The notes: generated by a model from the letters alone, not told the origin. A stretch of DNA of 64,000 nt from Gammaproteobacteria bacterium AqS3 (GCA_001750645.1 MEIF01000004.1:1-64000); one strand, 5' to 3'. Counted from the first letter of the stretch, positions 19,500-27,902 are shown. A program made the numbers and translations.

Positions 19500-20149
19500 T
19501 CGTGGGCGTCGTGGGCGTCGTGGGTGTCGCACCCGGCGGGCATGTCGTCCCAGGGCAGCGTCCGGGCGAGCAAGCCGAACCAGCCGTACATCAGCAGCGC
19601 CAGCCACCACTCGAACAGGTTTTCGAGCCAGTCGTCGTCCTCGACCAGGGCGAACGCCGGCAGGGCGGAAAAGCCGACCGCGAGGATGCCGATGGCGCAG
19701 GCGTTCAGCGAGCGGGAGCCGCACCCCCGGCGGTGCAGCAGCCGGGTCGTCCAGCACTGCGCAATCAGCAGGCCGACGAAGAAGAAGTAGATCCCAAAGC
19801 GGCGCATCCAGCGGTACAGCGTCCCGTCAATGCCCAGGGCGATGATGTAGATCAGCAGAAATCCCCCGGCGATGAGTCCGAGCACGGCCAGGCCGCCCCG
19901 CTTGAGCTGCTCGGCCGTGCGCATCCAGAACAGCACGAGGCAGACGATGCAGGCGACCGACACGACCTTGAACCAGACGATCGCCGGCCAGCTGCGCCCG
20001 ACCTTGCTGATCGAGGCACAGCCGTCCCAGAACGGCATGCAGGGCTCGATGGCGCCCGAGGCATTGGCGATGACGAGGGCGCCCCAGATGCCCAGCAGCG
20101 AGCCGATCCAAATCGAGTGGGCGAGGGCGGCCAGGGGAATGCTGCGCAT
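19496..20149 (-). CDS. Multi-pass membrane protein of unknown function
   Basis: 217 residues with about six hydrophobic segments (about 10-30, 55-75, 85-105, 115-135, 150-165, 180-195), an extracytoplasmic-looking loop with two cysteines (EPCMPFWDGCASIS), and a C-terminal run of Asp-Ala-His triplets (DAHDAHD). It vaguely resembles Frag1/DRAM/Sfk1-type membrane proteins in layout, but I do not recognise a specific family. The His/Asp-rich tail could bind metal; that is inference. It is convergent with hemD, and the stop codons overlap by three bases. The tail is encoded by a short GTGGGCGTC-type tandem repeat near 19502-19528, so its length may vary between strains. Confidence 0.7.
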   Translation of the reverse strand: MRSIPLAALAHSIWIGSLLGIWGALVIANASGAIEPCMPFWDGCASISKVGRSWPAIVWFKVVSVACIVCLVLFWMRTAEQLKRGGLAVLGLIAGGFLLIYIIALGIDGTLYRWMRRFGIYFFFVGLLIAQCWTTRLLHRRGCGSRSLNACAIGILAVGFSALPAFALVEDDDWLENLFEWWLALLMYGWFGLLARTLPWDDMPAGCDTHDAHDAHD

Positions 20150-20667
20150 GCGGGTCGGGACGGGGCCGGATCGGGGTCGTTAGCATAGCCCGCCGAGATG
20201 CTCCGGCCAGGTGCGCCGTCTTGATTCGGACGAGCCGCGTGCCGCCCCCCGGCGGTGCAGAGGCGTCGCACGACGGGCCGGCTTGGCGGGGGATGTCCCC
20301 GCCGGTCGGGGAGGCTGCCCGCACCGCTTGCGTCAGATGGTTCGGGTTGGGCGGTCAATGCCCGTCATGGGATGGATTTCGGATGGCGTGCGGCGATCTG
20401 AATTGCATATTGGCTGGGCTGGAATTGAATATGCACATATACAAAGGGCATCGTAGAAATATTCGCACCTGCATAGCCAAAGAACACAATGATTTGGCAG
20501 TTTTGTTTTCAGTATTTACGAGTGAGCCAACAAAAAATGGGCAGTGATGAGAAGTCTTTTTTCGAGAAGTTTGGCATGCCCTGTCGTCCAATTTTTTCCG
20601 CCATGCCAATGAAATCTCAAAATTCTAATACGTATAATCCCGGCAGAAAAAAGCGGTTGGTCTCAAA
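20150..20667. other. Gene-poor intergenic DNA
   Basis: About 520 bases with no convincing gene. The first 220 are GC-rich like the chromosome; from about 20390 the sequence turns AT-rich (for example around 20405-20630). Short open frames here lack ribosome sites and recognisable products. It may be remnant DNA beside the tRNA-like element that follows. Confidence 0.4.
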
Positions 20668-20738
20668 GGTGGAGCTTACGGGGATCGAACCCGTGGCCGT
20701 GCAGGGTGAGAAGTCTGCGGCATTCCAACTAGAAGCCC
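20668..20738 (-). other. Degenerate tRNA-like element (tRNA 3'-half intact)
   Basis: The minus strand carries a perfect T-arm (ACGGG, loop TTCGATC, CCCGT) followed by AAGCTCC-ACC, a typical tRNA 3' end. Upstream there is a D-arm-like TAGTTGG and an anticodon-arm-like GCAG...CTGC hairpin. The acceptor pairs imperfectly (GGGCTTC against AAGCTCC), the anticodon loop has the wrong size, the element is about 71 bases long, and the terminal CCA is CCT. It could be a tRNA pseudogene or the 3' copy left by an integrating element. Confidence 0.45.
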
Positions 20739-21265
20739 GGCTCTTTGCCCCTCTCGCTCTCAGCATGGGAGCGGGAGGGGATTTTAGTCAGTGTCTAGGT
20801 TTCAACTGGTCGTCAGTCAGGTGCTTATCTATTGGTCTGGATGCGGTATTGCCTGCCTTAAACATAGTGGACTAATGCCGCAAGTTATAGTGTCCTGACC
20901 TGCGAACTCATCAACACAGTGTTGCAGATGGTCGCAATTCATTAGGTACTAAGTGCGAATATAGTCCCGTTTCAGAAGCACCCGGAATGCTCAATGTCGT
21001 TTGCATGCCCCATTCCTCGGACATATTCGTTGACGCTATGAATGACTGTCCCGTGCAATTGACCCATTGTCAAACAATTGGCGCGGGCTGCACTTGACGA
21101 GATCCTGCAATGATTCGCTGTTGGCAAAAAAGGGATGTCCCTGTCTCCTGACGAGCGGGCTTCAATCAGCCGTCGGCACCCTGATCAGGTCCGGCGCTTT
21201 GCGCCTCTTGTCGCTTCGGCGGGGGATGAGTCTTGGTCGCGGGGGCGGCAGCACCTGAAGCCCGC
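20739..21265. other. Intergenic DNA between tRNA-like element and tRNA-fMet
   Basis: About 530 bases, AT-richer than the flanks, with no gene, repeat or RNA that I can support. I looked for a tmRNA body on the minus strand, because the tRNA-like end resembles a tmRNA terminus, but found neither the tag reading frame nor the 5' end. Confidence 0.4.
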
Positions 21266-21302
21266 AAAAAAGCCCCCGAAAACGGCGAAGTCTTCGGGGG
21301 CC
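21266..21302 (-). terminator. Rho-independent terminator of tRNA-fMet
   Basis: On the minus strand a stem of GCCCCCGAA with TTCGGGGGC encloses a short loop and is followed by TTTTTT. It begins six bases after the tRNA's CCA end, so the tRNA is a single-gene transcript. Confidence 0.85.
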
Positions 21303-21306
21303 GAGT

Positions 21307-21384
<78 letters not shown>

Positions 21385-21630
21385 CTAGGGTTTCCGGCCT
21401 GACACCCCGCAGGAGGGGGCGAACAGGGCGTACATCCTATCACAGATGCGCCGTGATCAGCCCGCAGCGGCGCTCTTCGGGGTCAATCGCCGGGCGGCAT
21501 GCGACCGGGCAGAGATCGTCCCGCACCGATGAAAAGGGGCGCAGTTGGAGGCCGGTCGGGCTGTGCCTCCCGGCGCCAAACCAAACCGCAGACAAAACCG
21601 GTGCAAATCCGGACGAGCGCCTTTGCCCCA
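21385..21630. other. Divergent spacer, tRNA-fMet / rpoH
   Basis: Roughly 300 bases between the divergent tRNA and rpoH; only the rpoH promoter (listed separately) and a weak tRNA promoter are visible. A CCGGTGCAAATCCGG string at about 21598-21612 is reminiscent of part of a cobalamin riboswitch, but the rest of that motif is absent. Confidence 0.4.
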
Positions 21631-21658
21631 TTGATTTTCGAAAAAGCGCCCCCATAAT
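21631..21658 (+). promoter_or_regulatory. Sigma-70-type promoter of rpoH
   Basis: TTGATT (21631-21636), a 16-base spacer and CATAAT (21653-21658) match the vegetative -35/-10 pattern. The rpoH start lies about 26 bases after the predicted transcription start. Confidence 0.6.
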
Positions 21659-21690
21659 TACCCCCGTAGCCACCCTCTTGGGAGACTTCC

Positions 21691-22563
21691 TTGAGCTCAC
21701 TGGCCCTGACGAATAACGCTTACCTGCCCAGCGCCCCCGGCGACAGTCTGCAGGCTTATCTGGATCGCATTCACGAGATTGAAATCCTCACGCCCGAGCA
21801 GGAGCGGGGGCTGGCCGAGGACTACCGCCAACACAACGACCTTGAAGCCGCCCGCCGTCTGGTGATGGCGCACCTGCGCTTCGTGGTGATGGTCAGCCGC
21901 AACTATCAGGGCTACGGGCTGCCGCTGATCGACCTCATCCAGGAGGGCAACATCGGGCTGATGAAGGCGGTCAAGCGCTTCGACCCCGACCGGGGGGTGC
22001 GGCTGATGACCTTCGCCGTGCACTGGATCCGCGCCGAGATCCACGAGTTCATCCTGCGCAACTGGCGCATCGTCAAGATCGGCACCACCAAGGCGCAGCG
22101 CAAGCTCTTCTTCAACCTGCGCAGCATGAAAAAGCGCCTGGCCCGGCTGACCGGCGAGGAGGCCCGGGAAATCGCCGAGGACCTCGATGTCCCGGTCGGC
22201 GAGGTGCTCAAGATGGATCACCGCATGAGCGCCCACGATGTGTCCATTGACGTCGAGCCGGACGACGAAAGCGAAAACGCCACTCCGGCCTTCCAGCTGG
22301 CCTCCTCGGTGCCCACGCCCGAGGAGGAGCTGATCGCCTCCGAGGGTGACGGCGGGCGGCTGGAGCAGATGCGCAGCGCCCTGAAGAACCTCGACGAGCG
22401 CAGCAGGGACATCCTGATGCGCCGCCGCATGAGCGAGACCAAGACCTCGCTGCAGGAGCTGGCCGCCGAATACGGCATCTCCGCCGAGCGGGTGCGCCAG
22501 ATCGAGAGCCGCGCCATTGACCGGCTGCGCAGCGAGCTGGCGCCGGCGGCGCTCCAGCAGTAG
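21691..22563 (+). CDS. rpoH: Heat-shock sigma factor RpoH (sigma-32)
   Basis: Alternative sigma factor directing RNA polymerase to heat-shock promoters. 290 residues, the usual length. Region 2 (HLRFVVMVSRNYQGYG, LIDLIQEGNIGLMKAV, FAVHWIRAEIHEFILRNWRIVK) and region 4 (ERSRDILMRR to SAERVRQIESRAIDRLR) are clear. Between them lies the RpoH box TKAQRKLFFNLR, which separates RpoH from other group 3 sigmas. The TTG start at 21691 has GGGAG about six bases upstream and gives the family N-terminus (SSLALTNN). It is followed at 55 bp by a Sco-family gene, probably a separate function in the same direction. RpoH mRNA in enterobacteria is a thermosensor; I cannot verify that here. Confidence 0.95.
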   Translation: MSSLALTNNAYLPSAPGDSLQAYLDRIHEIEILTPEQERGLAEDYRQHNDLEAARRLVMAHLRFVVMVSRNYQGYGLPLIDLIQEGNIGLMKAVKRFDPDRGVRLMTFAVHWIRAEIHEFILRNWRIVKIGTTKAQRKLFFNLRSMKKRLARLTGEEAREIAEDLDVPVGEVLKMDHRMSAHDVSIDVEPDDESENATPAFQLASSVPTPEEELIASEGDGGRLEQMRSALKNLDERSRDILMRRRMSETKTSLQELAAEYGISAERVRQIESRAIDRLRSELAPAALQQ

Positions 22564-22618
22564 CGCCCATCCCGACCCGCAGCGCCGTTCCCACCCTCGA
22601 TGCCGGGATGCTGAGCCG

Positions 22619-23281
22619 GTGAGCCTGAAGATCTCCAAGACCGCGCAATACGCCCTGATGATCGCAGCCTTTGTGCTGGGCGTGATGGCGCTGACGGTCT
22701 GGCGCATGCAGCAGTTTCAGGTGCTGAACTCCGAGGAATTGCGCGACTACGGAGTCGTTCTGGTGCCCGAGCACCGCAGCGTGCGCCCGTTTGAGCTGCT
22801 CGACCACAGCGGGGAGCCGTTCACGCAGGACTCATTCAGGGGCGCCTGGACGCTGGTGTTCTTCGGCTTCACCCACTGCCCGGATATATGCCCGCTGGCG
22901 CTGGGGTCGCTGGCCGTGAAATGGGACGAGGTCCAGCAGGGCATCGGGGCGGATCAGACCCTGCGCGCCGCCATGGTCACCGTAGACCCCGGGCGCGACA
23001 CGGTCGAGCGCCTCGCCGGCTACGTCCCGGCCTTCAACCCCGACTTCACCGGCATCACCGGCGACATCGCGACCATCTACAATCTCTCGGTCGACCTGGC
23101 CTCGCCCTTCATGCCGGTCGCCCCCGAGGACGCCGTCGGCCGCTACAACGTCGAGCACGCCATCCACTACTCCATCGTCAACCCCTGCGGCCACTACGTC
23201 GGCTTCCTGCGCAACCCCGTCGATGTCAAGACCCTGCCGCGGGCGATGGCCTCGCTGGTGCACCAGCCGAGGGGCTGCTAG
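22619..23281 (+). CDS. SCO1/SenC/PrrC-family copper chaperone-like protein
   Basis: Membrane-anchored thioredoxin-fold protein of 220 residues, family members of which deliver copper to the CuA site of cytochrome oxidase. There is one N-terminal transmembrane helix (about 10-28). The copper-binding CxxxC is in FGFTHCPDICP (Cys87, Cys91), and a VEHAIHYS segment near residue 180 supplies the expected distal His. The GTG start at 22619 gives a compact N-terminus. It lies between rpoH and a retropepsin-like gene, six bases from the latter. No cytochrome oxidase genes are in the window, so the client enzyme is unknown. Confidence 0.88.
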   Translation: MSLKISKTAQYALMIAAFVLGVMALTVWRMQQFQVLNSEELRDYGVVLVPEHRSVRPFELLDHSGEPFTQDSFRGAWTLVFFGFTHCPDICPLALGSLAVKWDEVQQGIGADQTLRAAMVTVDPGRDTVERLAGYVPAFNPDFTGITGDIATIYNLSVDLASPFMPVAPEDAVGRYNVEHAIHYSIVNPCGHYVGFLRNPVDVKTLPRAMASLVHQPRGC

Positions 23282-23287
23282 AGCGCC

Positions 23288-23779
23288 GTGGCCAGGCAGT
23301 CCGCCGGAATGTGGCTGCTCGGCTGGATCCTGATCATCGCCGCCCTGACGTTCTACTTCAGCAGCCAGGAGGAGCGCACCGTGGTGCAGTACTCGCCCGA
23401 GGGCGACATCGAGGTCGTCATTCCGCGGCGCTTCGGGCACTATGAGATCGACGGGGAGATCAACGGGGTCGTCGCCAGCATGATGGTCGACACCGGGGCG
23501 ACGAGCATCTCCATCCCCGAGGCGCTGGCCGATCAGATGAACCTGGAGCGCGGCAGGGAGATCGTCGCCCTGACAGCCGGCGGCCCCATCGCGGTCTACC
23601 AGACGCGCATCGACCGCCTCAGGCTGGGCGAGATCGTGCTCTACGACGTGCGCGCGACCATCAACCCCGAGCCCGACGTGAACTCCGTGCTGCTGGGCAT
23701 GTCGGCGCTGGCGGCGCTGGAGTTCGAGCAGAGAGGCAACACCCTCGTGCTGCGCCAGCGGGGGCGCCCGAAGGGCTGA
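23288..23779 (+). CDS. Retropepsin-like aspartic protease, membrane-anchored
   Basis: 163 residues: an N-terminal transmembrane helix (about 8-25), then a single-lobed aspartic protease domain of the bacterial TIGR02281 type. The catalytic motif is MMVDTGATSISIPEALA (Asp68-Thr-Gly). The C-terminal VLLGMSALAALEF segment corresponds to the second conserved hydrophobic-Gly block. Such proteins are expected to act as dimers with the catalytic domain on the outer face of the inner membrane; substrates are unknown. The GTG start lies six bases after the Sco-family stop, suggesting one transcript. Confidence 0.85.
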   Translation: MARQSAGMWLLGWILIIAALTFYFSSQEERTVVQYSPEGDIEVVIPRRFGHYEIDGEINGVVASMMVDTGATSISIPEALADQMNLERGREIVALTAGGPIAVYQTRIDRLRLGEIVLYDVRATINPEPDVNSVLLGMSALAALEFEQRGNTLVLRQRGRPKG

Positions 23780-23822
23780 GGCGGCGGCGGTTCGGCTCGG
23801 AGCAATCCGCAGAGACAGGGGG

Positions 23823-23866
23823 TTTTCGGAGGCCGAAAAGCGGGGGAGATTGAAATGTGGTAGGCT
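23823..23866 (+). promoter_or_regulatory. Palindrome and -10 upstream of first tail-anchored gene
   Basis: A perfect inverted repeat TTTTCGG-AGG-CCGAAAA (23823-23839) is centred about 42 bp before the start site predicted from the -10-like TAGGCT (23861-23866). It could equally act as a weak hairpin ending the upstream transcript. Confidence 0.35.
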
Positions 23867-23921
23867 CGCAAAACTTTCTGCTTTCGCAGAACCAGAGTCA
23901 GCTCGAAGGAGGACAGTCCAA

Positions 23922-24155
23922 ATGAGCAACCCCAGAAACCCGGCAGACGACGCCCCTGACAGGATCAGCAGTGATCCAAGAGGGCGCAATTCACAGTCTG
24001 CCGCCGCCGCCGAGGAGACCCCGGAGGAGCGCCAAGCCCGAATCAACGAATCTTTTGACCGCATGGACAGAAAGTGGCGCGTGATTGGGTTTGTCAACTG
24101 GAGCCTTACTCTTATCATGCTGGCTCTTTGGATTAAAGTCTTATTCTTCACCTAA
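23922..24155 (+). CDS. Small tail-anchored membrane protein A
   Basis: 77 residues. The first 45 are polar and disordered-looking (Asn, Pro, Asp, Glu rich), followed by a short amphipathic segment (RQARINESFDRMDRKWR) and one C-terminal transmembrane helix (about 55-74), so the N-terminus should face the cytoplasm. A strong GAAGGAGG ribosome site lies about 10 bases before the ATG at 23922. No family recognised. It shares its leader sequence and overall design with the next gene, so the two look like diverged duplicates. Confidence 0.7.
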   Translation: MSNPRNPADDAPDRISSDPRGRNSQSAAAAEETPEERQARINESFDRMDRKWRVIGFVNWSLTLIMLALWIKVLFFT

Positions 24156-24206
24156 TCGGGTCGGCCTGGCATTAATTGATGCCTGCCGCCCGCAAAGACA
24201 CGGGCC

Positions 24207-24248
24207 GTGATCCGGATCACAGTGTCAGGGCGGCGGTTCCGCTAGCAT
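24207..24248 (+). promoter_or_regulatory. CRP-like operator and -10 of second tail-anchored gene
   Basis: The perfect 14-bp palindrome GTGATCCGGATCAC (24207-24220) matches the core of a CRP/Clp-type site. The -10-like TAGCAT (24243-24248) puts the predicted transcription start near 24255, so the palindrome centre falls at about -41.5, the class II activator position. There is no -35, which suits an activated promoter. Confidence 0.5.
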
Positions 24249-24290
24249 CACAAAACTTTCAGCAAATCGGCCCGAGGAGGGTCAGCCCAA

Positions 24291-24596
24291 ATGAGCGATG
24301 AGCACAACCCCAAAGACGACACGCTTCACCGAGACGGCAGCGATCTGGCAGAGCACAGGTCACAGCACACCGAAGACAGGCGTGCCTCGGACGGGAGGAT
24401 GGATGCCCTGCAGAGGGACATGGCAGACCTGAGGGTCAGCCAGGCAAGGTTGGAGGCCAAGGCGGAGGAGCTGGAAAAGAATATGGACAGGGTGCACTCC
24501 AGATTGGACAGGATGGAGAACATGATCATGATTCCCCTGTGGAGCGCTGTTTTGAGCGTCATCGGCCTTCTGATCAGGATGACCTTTTTCGGCTGA
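24291..24596 (+). CDS. Small tail-anchored coiled-coil protein B
   Basis: 101 residues: a charged N-terminus, a heptad-containing coiled coil (about 34-72, DALQRDMADLRVSQ onward) and a C-terminal transmembrane helix (about 78-98). The design, like protein A, suggests an inner-membrane protein with a cytoplasmic oligomerising domain. GAGGAGG lies about 11 bases before the ATG at 24291. No known family is recognised. The 5' leaders of A and B share a CAAAACTTTC block, a purine-rich ribosome site and GTCAGCCCAAATGAGC-like sequence up to the start. The CRP-like site upstream suggests cAMP/CRP-type control (inferred). Confidence 0.68.
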   Translation: MSDEHNPKDDTLHRDGSDLAEHRSQHTEDRRASDGRMDALQRDMADLRVSQARLEAKAEELEKNMDRVHSRLDRMENMIMIPLWSAVLSVIGLLIRMTFFG

Positions 24597-24674
24597 TCGG
24601 GCCGGCCTGGCAGCCTCTCCCTTCGATAATTCGCACCCGCATCGGCGGCGGGCGTCGCCCGCCCAGAGGGACTG

Positions 24675-26129
24675 TCAGGACTGCGGGTCGCCGCCGGGCT
24701 GATCCAGCCGCTCTCGCATCAGGCGGTTGACGGTCTTGGCATCGGCGGTTCCGCCGGTGGCCTGCATGACCTGGCCGATCAGATACCCCAGCACTTTGGT
24801 GCGCCCCGCCCGGTACTGCTCGACCTGTCCGGGGTTGCCGGCGATGACGGCCTCGACGGCGTCCTTCAGGGCGTCGCTGTCGGTGAGCGCCCGCAGCCCG
24901 AGTCGGTCGATGCGCTCATCGACCGAGCCCGGCTCGCTCCAGAGCGACTCGAATATTTTCTTGGCGGCGCTGGAGCTGATGCCGCCCTGGACCAGGGTGC
25001 GCAGCAGCTCGCCCAGGGTCTCGGCCGGCATCGGGCAGCGCTCCAGCTCGAGGCCGTCCCGGTGCAGCGCCCCGGTCAGCGCCCCGGCCATCCAGTTGCC
25101 CGCCAGGGCGGCGTCGCCGCACAGGGTGCGCACGCGGTCAAAGTAGTCCATCGAATGCACGTCTGCGGCGACCTGCCGGGCGACCTGGTCGGTCAGGCCG
25201 AACTCCTCCTCGTAGCGGCGGATGACCTCGTCCTGCGGCGCCGGCATCCCGCTGCGCAGCTCCTCGAGCCAGTCGTCATCGACGTATACCGGCAGCAGGT
25301 CGGGGTCGGGGAAGTAGCGGTAGTCGCTCTCGGTGTCCTTTTCGCGCATGGGCTGGACGATGTCCCGGTCGGGGTCGAACAGCAGCGTCTGCGGCGCCAC
25401 CTCGCCCCCGGATTTGAGTATCCGGAGCTGCCGTGCAGCCTCGATCTCGATGGCACGGCCGATGAAGCGGAAGGAGTTGATGTTCTTCAGCTCGGTGCGC
25501 GTCCCCAGCGGCGCCTCGGGATCGGGGCGCACCGAGACGTTGGCGTCGCAGCGCAGCTCGCCGCGCGACAGGTTGCCGCTGCAGATGCCCAGGTAGCGAA
25601 CGATGCGGTGCAGCGCGCGCGCGTAGGCGACGGCCTCCTCGGGGCTGTGCATGTCGGGCTCCGAGACGACCTCGATCAGCGGGACGCCGGCGCGGTTCAG
25701 ATCGACGGCGCTGCGCTCGGCAAAGACGTCGTGCACCAGCCGGCCGGCGTCCTCCTCCAGGTGGGCGTGGTTGATGCGCACGCTGAGCGTGCCGCCGTCG
25801 GGCATCGGCACCTCGACCGTCCCGGCGCCGAACACCGGCTCCTGCAGCTGGCTGATCTGGTAGTTCTTGGGCAGGTCGGGGTAGAAGTAGTTCTTGCGCA
25901 CGAACACGGAGGTGCGGTTGATCTCGGCGCCCAGCGCCAGCCCCAGCTGCACCGCCATGCCGACGGCCTCCCGGTTGATCACCGGCAGCGTCCCGGGCAG
26001 GGCGCTGTCGACCTCGCCGGCCCGGCTGTTGGGGGCGCCGCCAAAGGCGTTGGGGCTGCCGCAGAACAGCTTGCTGCGGGTGTGCAGCTGGATGTGCAGC
26101 TCCAGGCCGATGACGGTCTGCCAGCTCAC
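24675..26129 (-). CDS. gatB: Asp-tRNA(Asn)/Glu-tRNA(Gln) amidotransferase subunit B
   Basis: tRNA-binding and kinase/transamidase subunit of GatCAB, which converts misacylated Glu-tRNA(Gln) or Asp-tRNA(Asn) to the amide. 484 residues with the GatB core motifs VIGLELHIQL, KNYFYPDLPKNYQISQ, HLEEDAGRLVHD, NRAGVPLIEVVSEPD and RCDANVSVRP, and a C-terminal YqeY-like tail that ends in DAKTVNRLMRERL. The GTG at 26129 overlaps the gatA TGA (GTGA), showing translational coupling. Gene order on the minus strand is gatC-gatA-gatB. The presence of GatCAB suggests indirect Gln- and/or Asn-tRNA synthesis in this organism. Confidence 0.95.
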   Translation of the reverse strand: MSWQTVIGLELHIQLHTRSKLFCGSPNAFGGAPNSRAGEVDSALPGTLPVINREAVGMAVQLGLALGAEINRTSVFVRKNYFYPDLPKNYQISQLQEPVFGAGTVEVPMPDGGTLSVRINHAHLEEDAGRLVHDVFAERSAVDLNRAGVPLIEVVSEPDMHSPEEAVAYARALHRIVRYLGICSGNLSRGELRCDANVSVRPDPEAPLGTRTELKNINSFRFIGRAIEIEAARQLRILKSGGEVAPQTLLFDPDRDIVQPMREKDTESDYRYFPDPDLLPVYVDDDWLEELRSGMPAPQDEVIRRYEEEFGLTDQVARQVAADVHSMDYFDRVRTLCGDAALAGNWMAGALTGALHRDGLELERCPMPAETLGELLRTLVQGGISSSAAKKIFESLWSEPGSVDERIDRLGLRALTDSDALKDAVEAVIAGNPGQVEQYRAGRTKVLGYLIGQVMQATGGTADAKTVNRLMRERLDQPGGDPQS

Positions 26130-27592
26130 GCCCCGTCTCCGCTGAATCCCGGCGGGGTGCGCAGGTGCCAGTCGGTGTGCTGCTGGTAGCGGTGGGCGAG
26201 GCTGAGGATGCGACCCTCCTCGAGCGCGCGGCCGATCAGCTGCACCCCCACCGGAAGGCCGTCGACAAACCCGACCGGCATCGACAGCCCGGGCAGCCCG
26301 GCGAGGTTGGCGCCGACGGTGTAGAGGTCCTCGAGGTAGAGGTCGGTCGGGTCGTCGGTGAGCTTTTCGCCGAGGCGGAAGGCCGGGGCGCGCACCGTCG
26401 GGGTCAGGATGACATCGCACCGGGTGAAGGCGCTCTGATAGTCCCGCAGCACCAGCCGGCGGCACTTCTGCGCCTGCAGGTAGTAGGCGTCGTAGAACCC
26501 GCGCGCCAGGACGTGCGCCCCGACCATGATGCGCCTGCGCACCTCCTCGCCAAAGCCCTCGCTGCGCGAGCGCCGGTAGAGATCCTGCAGGTCGGCGGGG
26601 TTCTCGCAGCGGTGCCCGTAGTGGACGCCGTCGTAGCGGGCCAGGTTGGCCGAGGCCTCGGCCGGGGCGATGACGTAGTAGATCGCAATGCCCAGGTCGG
26701 CGTTGGGCAGCTGCACCGAAACCGTCTCGGCTCCGAGCGAGCGCAGCTGCTCAATGCAGGCTTCCAGCAGCTCGCGGTAGGCCGGGGCGATGGCGTGGCC
26801 ATCGCCGAAGTCGGGCAGGCCGATGCGCACGCCCTCCAGCGGCGTCCGCAGCTCGGCGAGATAGTCGGGCACCGGGGCGTTGATGCAGGTGGCGTCGCGG
26901 GCATCGTGACCGGCAATGACCTGCAGCAGGGCGGCGGCGTCCTCGGCATTGCGCGTCAGCACCCCGCCCTGGTCGAGGCTGGAGGCGAACGCCACCATGC
27001 CGTAGCGCGACACCCGCCCGTAGGACGGCTTGATGCCCAGCAGGTTGCACAGTGCGGCGGGCTGGCGGATTGACCCGCCGGTGTCGGTTCCGGTCGCACC
27101 GGGCACGATGCCCGCCGCCACTGCGGCCGCCGAACCGCCGGAGGAGCCGCCCGGGCTGCACCGCAGGTCCCAGGGGTTGTGCACCGCGCCGTAGTAGCTG
27201 TTCTCATTGGACGAGCCCATGGCGAACTCGTCCATGTTGAGCTTGCCGATCACCGGCATGCGCGCGGCCTTGACGCGCTCGACGACGTGGGCGTCGTAGG
27301 GCGGGATGAAGTTGTCCAGCATGCGCGAGCCGCAGGTGGTGCGGATCCCCTCGGTGCAGAACAGGTCCTTGTGGGCCATGGGCACGCCGGCCAGCGGCCC
27401 CAGAGCGGCGCCGGCGGCGCGCTCGGCGTCGACGCTGCGGGCCTCGGCCAGGGCTTCGTCGGGGCACAGCGTCACGAAGGCGTTGAGATCGTCCTGGGCG
27501 GCTCTGGCGCGCGTCAGTGCGGCCTCGGTCAGCGCCTCCGAAGTGGTTTCGCCCTGCCGCAGGGAGCGGGCGAGCTGCATCAGGGTCTGCAC
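26126..27592 (-). CDS. gatA: Asp-tRNA(Asn)/Glu-tRNA(Gln) amidotransferase subunit A
   Basis: Glutaminase subunit of GatCAB, an amidase-signature enzyme of 488 residues that releases ammonia from glutamine and channels it to GatB. The Ser-cisSer-Lys triad region is intact: Lys75 in MAHKDLFC, then the glycine-rich SPGGSSGGSAAAVAAG and GTDTGGSIRQPAALCN blocks. The GTG start at 27592 overlaps the last base of the gatC TAG, and the stop overlaps the gatB start. No irregularities were seen. Confidence 0.96.
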   Translation of the reverse strand: MQTLMQLARSLRQGETTSEALTEAALTRARAAQDDLNAFVTLCPDEALAEARSVDAERAAGAALGPLAGVPMAHKDLFCTEGIRTTCGSRMLDNFIPPYDAHVVERVKAARMPVIGKLNMDEFAMGSSNENSYYGAVHNPWDLRCSPGGSSGGSAAAVAAGIVPGATGTDTGGSIRQPAALCNLLGIKPSYGRVSRYGMVAFASSLDQGGVLTRNAEDAAALLQVIAGHDARDATCINAPVPDYLAELRTPLEGVRIGLPDFGDGHAIAPAYRELLEACIEQLRSLGAETVSVQLPNADLGIAIYYVIAPAEASANLARYDGVHYGHRCENPADLQDLYRRSRSEGFGEEVRRRIMVGAHVLARGFYDAYYLQAQKCRRLVLRDYQSAFTRCDVILTPTVRAPAFRLGEKLTDDPTDLYLEDLYTVGANLAGLPGLSMPVGFVDGLPVGVQLIGRALEEGRILSLAHRYQQHTDWHLRTPPGFSGDGA

Positions 27593-27885
27593 TAGGGGAT
27601 GACCTTGGGAACGGTGTAGAAGCCGTCCTCGGTTTCCGGGGCGCCGCCGTCCTGCATCCAGTCCCGCAGGCTGCGCGCAGGCTCGTCCGGGATGTCGCTG
27701 CGCAGCACGGTGTGGATTTCCAGCGGGTGCGCCAGCGGCTCCACACCCTCGGTGTCGGCCTGGACCACCTGGTCGATCATTTCCATGACCGATCCCAGTT
27801 TTTCCTCGATTCCGGTGCGCTCTTCCGGCTTGATGTTGAGGCGCATCAGCTGGGCCAGGTAGTCCAGATCAAAGGATGCACTCAT
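27592..27885 (-). CDS. gatC: Asp-tRNA(Asn)/Glu-tRNA(Gln) amidotransferase subunit C
   Basis: Small structural subunit (97 residues) that wraps between GatA and GatB. Typical features are the N-terminal helix (DLDYLAQLMRLNI), the MEMIDQVVQADTEGVEPLAHPLE block and the C-terminal VLRSDIPDE and FYTVPKVI motifs. The ATG at 27885 gives the usual length. First gene of the gatCAB operon; its promoter overlaps that of the divergent HD-domain gene. Confidence 0.93.
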   Translation of the reverse strand: MSASFDLDYLAQLMRLNIKPEERTGIEEKLGSVMEMIDQVVQADTEGVEPLAHPLEIHTVLRSDIPDEPARSLRDWMQDGGAPETEDGFYTVPKVIP

Positions 27886-27902
27886 CGGCCGGTTCGGGTG
27901 AG

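Noticed and set aside
20489-20875. Open frame of 128 codons across the tRNA-like element
   Set aside because: No ribosome site, no recognisable product, and it reads through the tRNA T-arm.
20668-21030. Possible tmRNA (ssrA) on the minus strand
   Set aside because: The 3' end is tmRNA-like, but no tag frame, resume-codon context or matching 5' end was found; a GCAAACGAC string near 21000 does not continue into a tag peptide.
21590-21620. Cobalamin-riboswitch-like CCGGTGCAAATCCGG string
   Set aside because: The other conserved boxes are missing, and the downstream gene is rpoH rather than a B12 gene.
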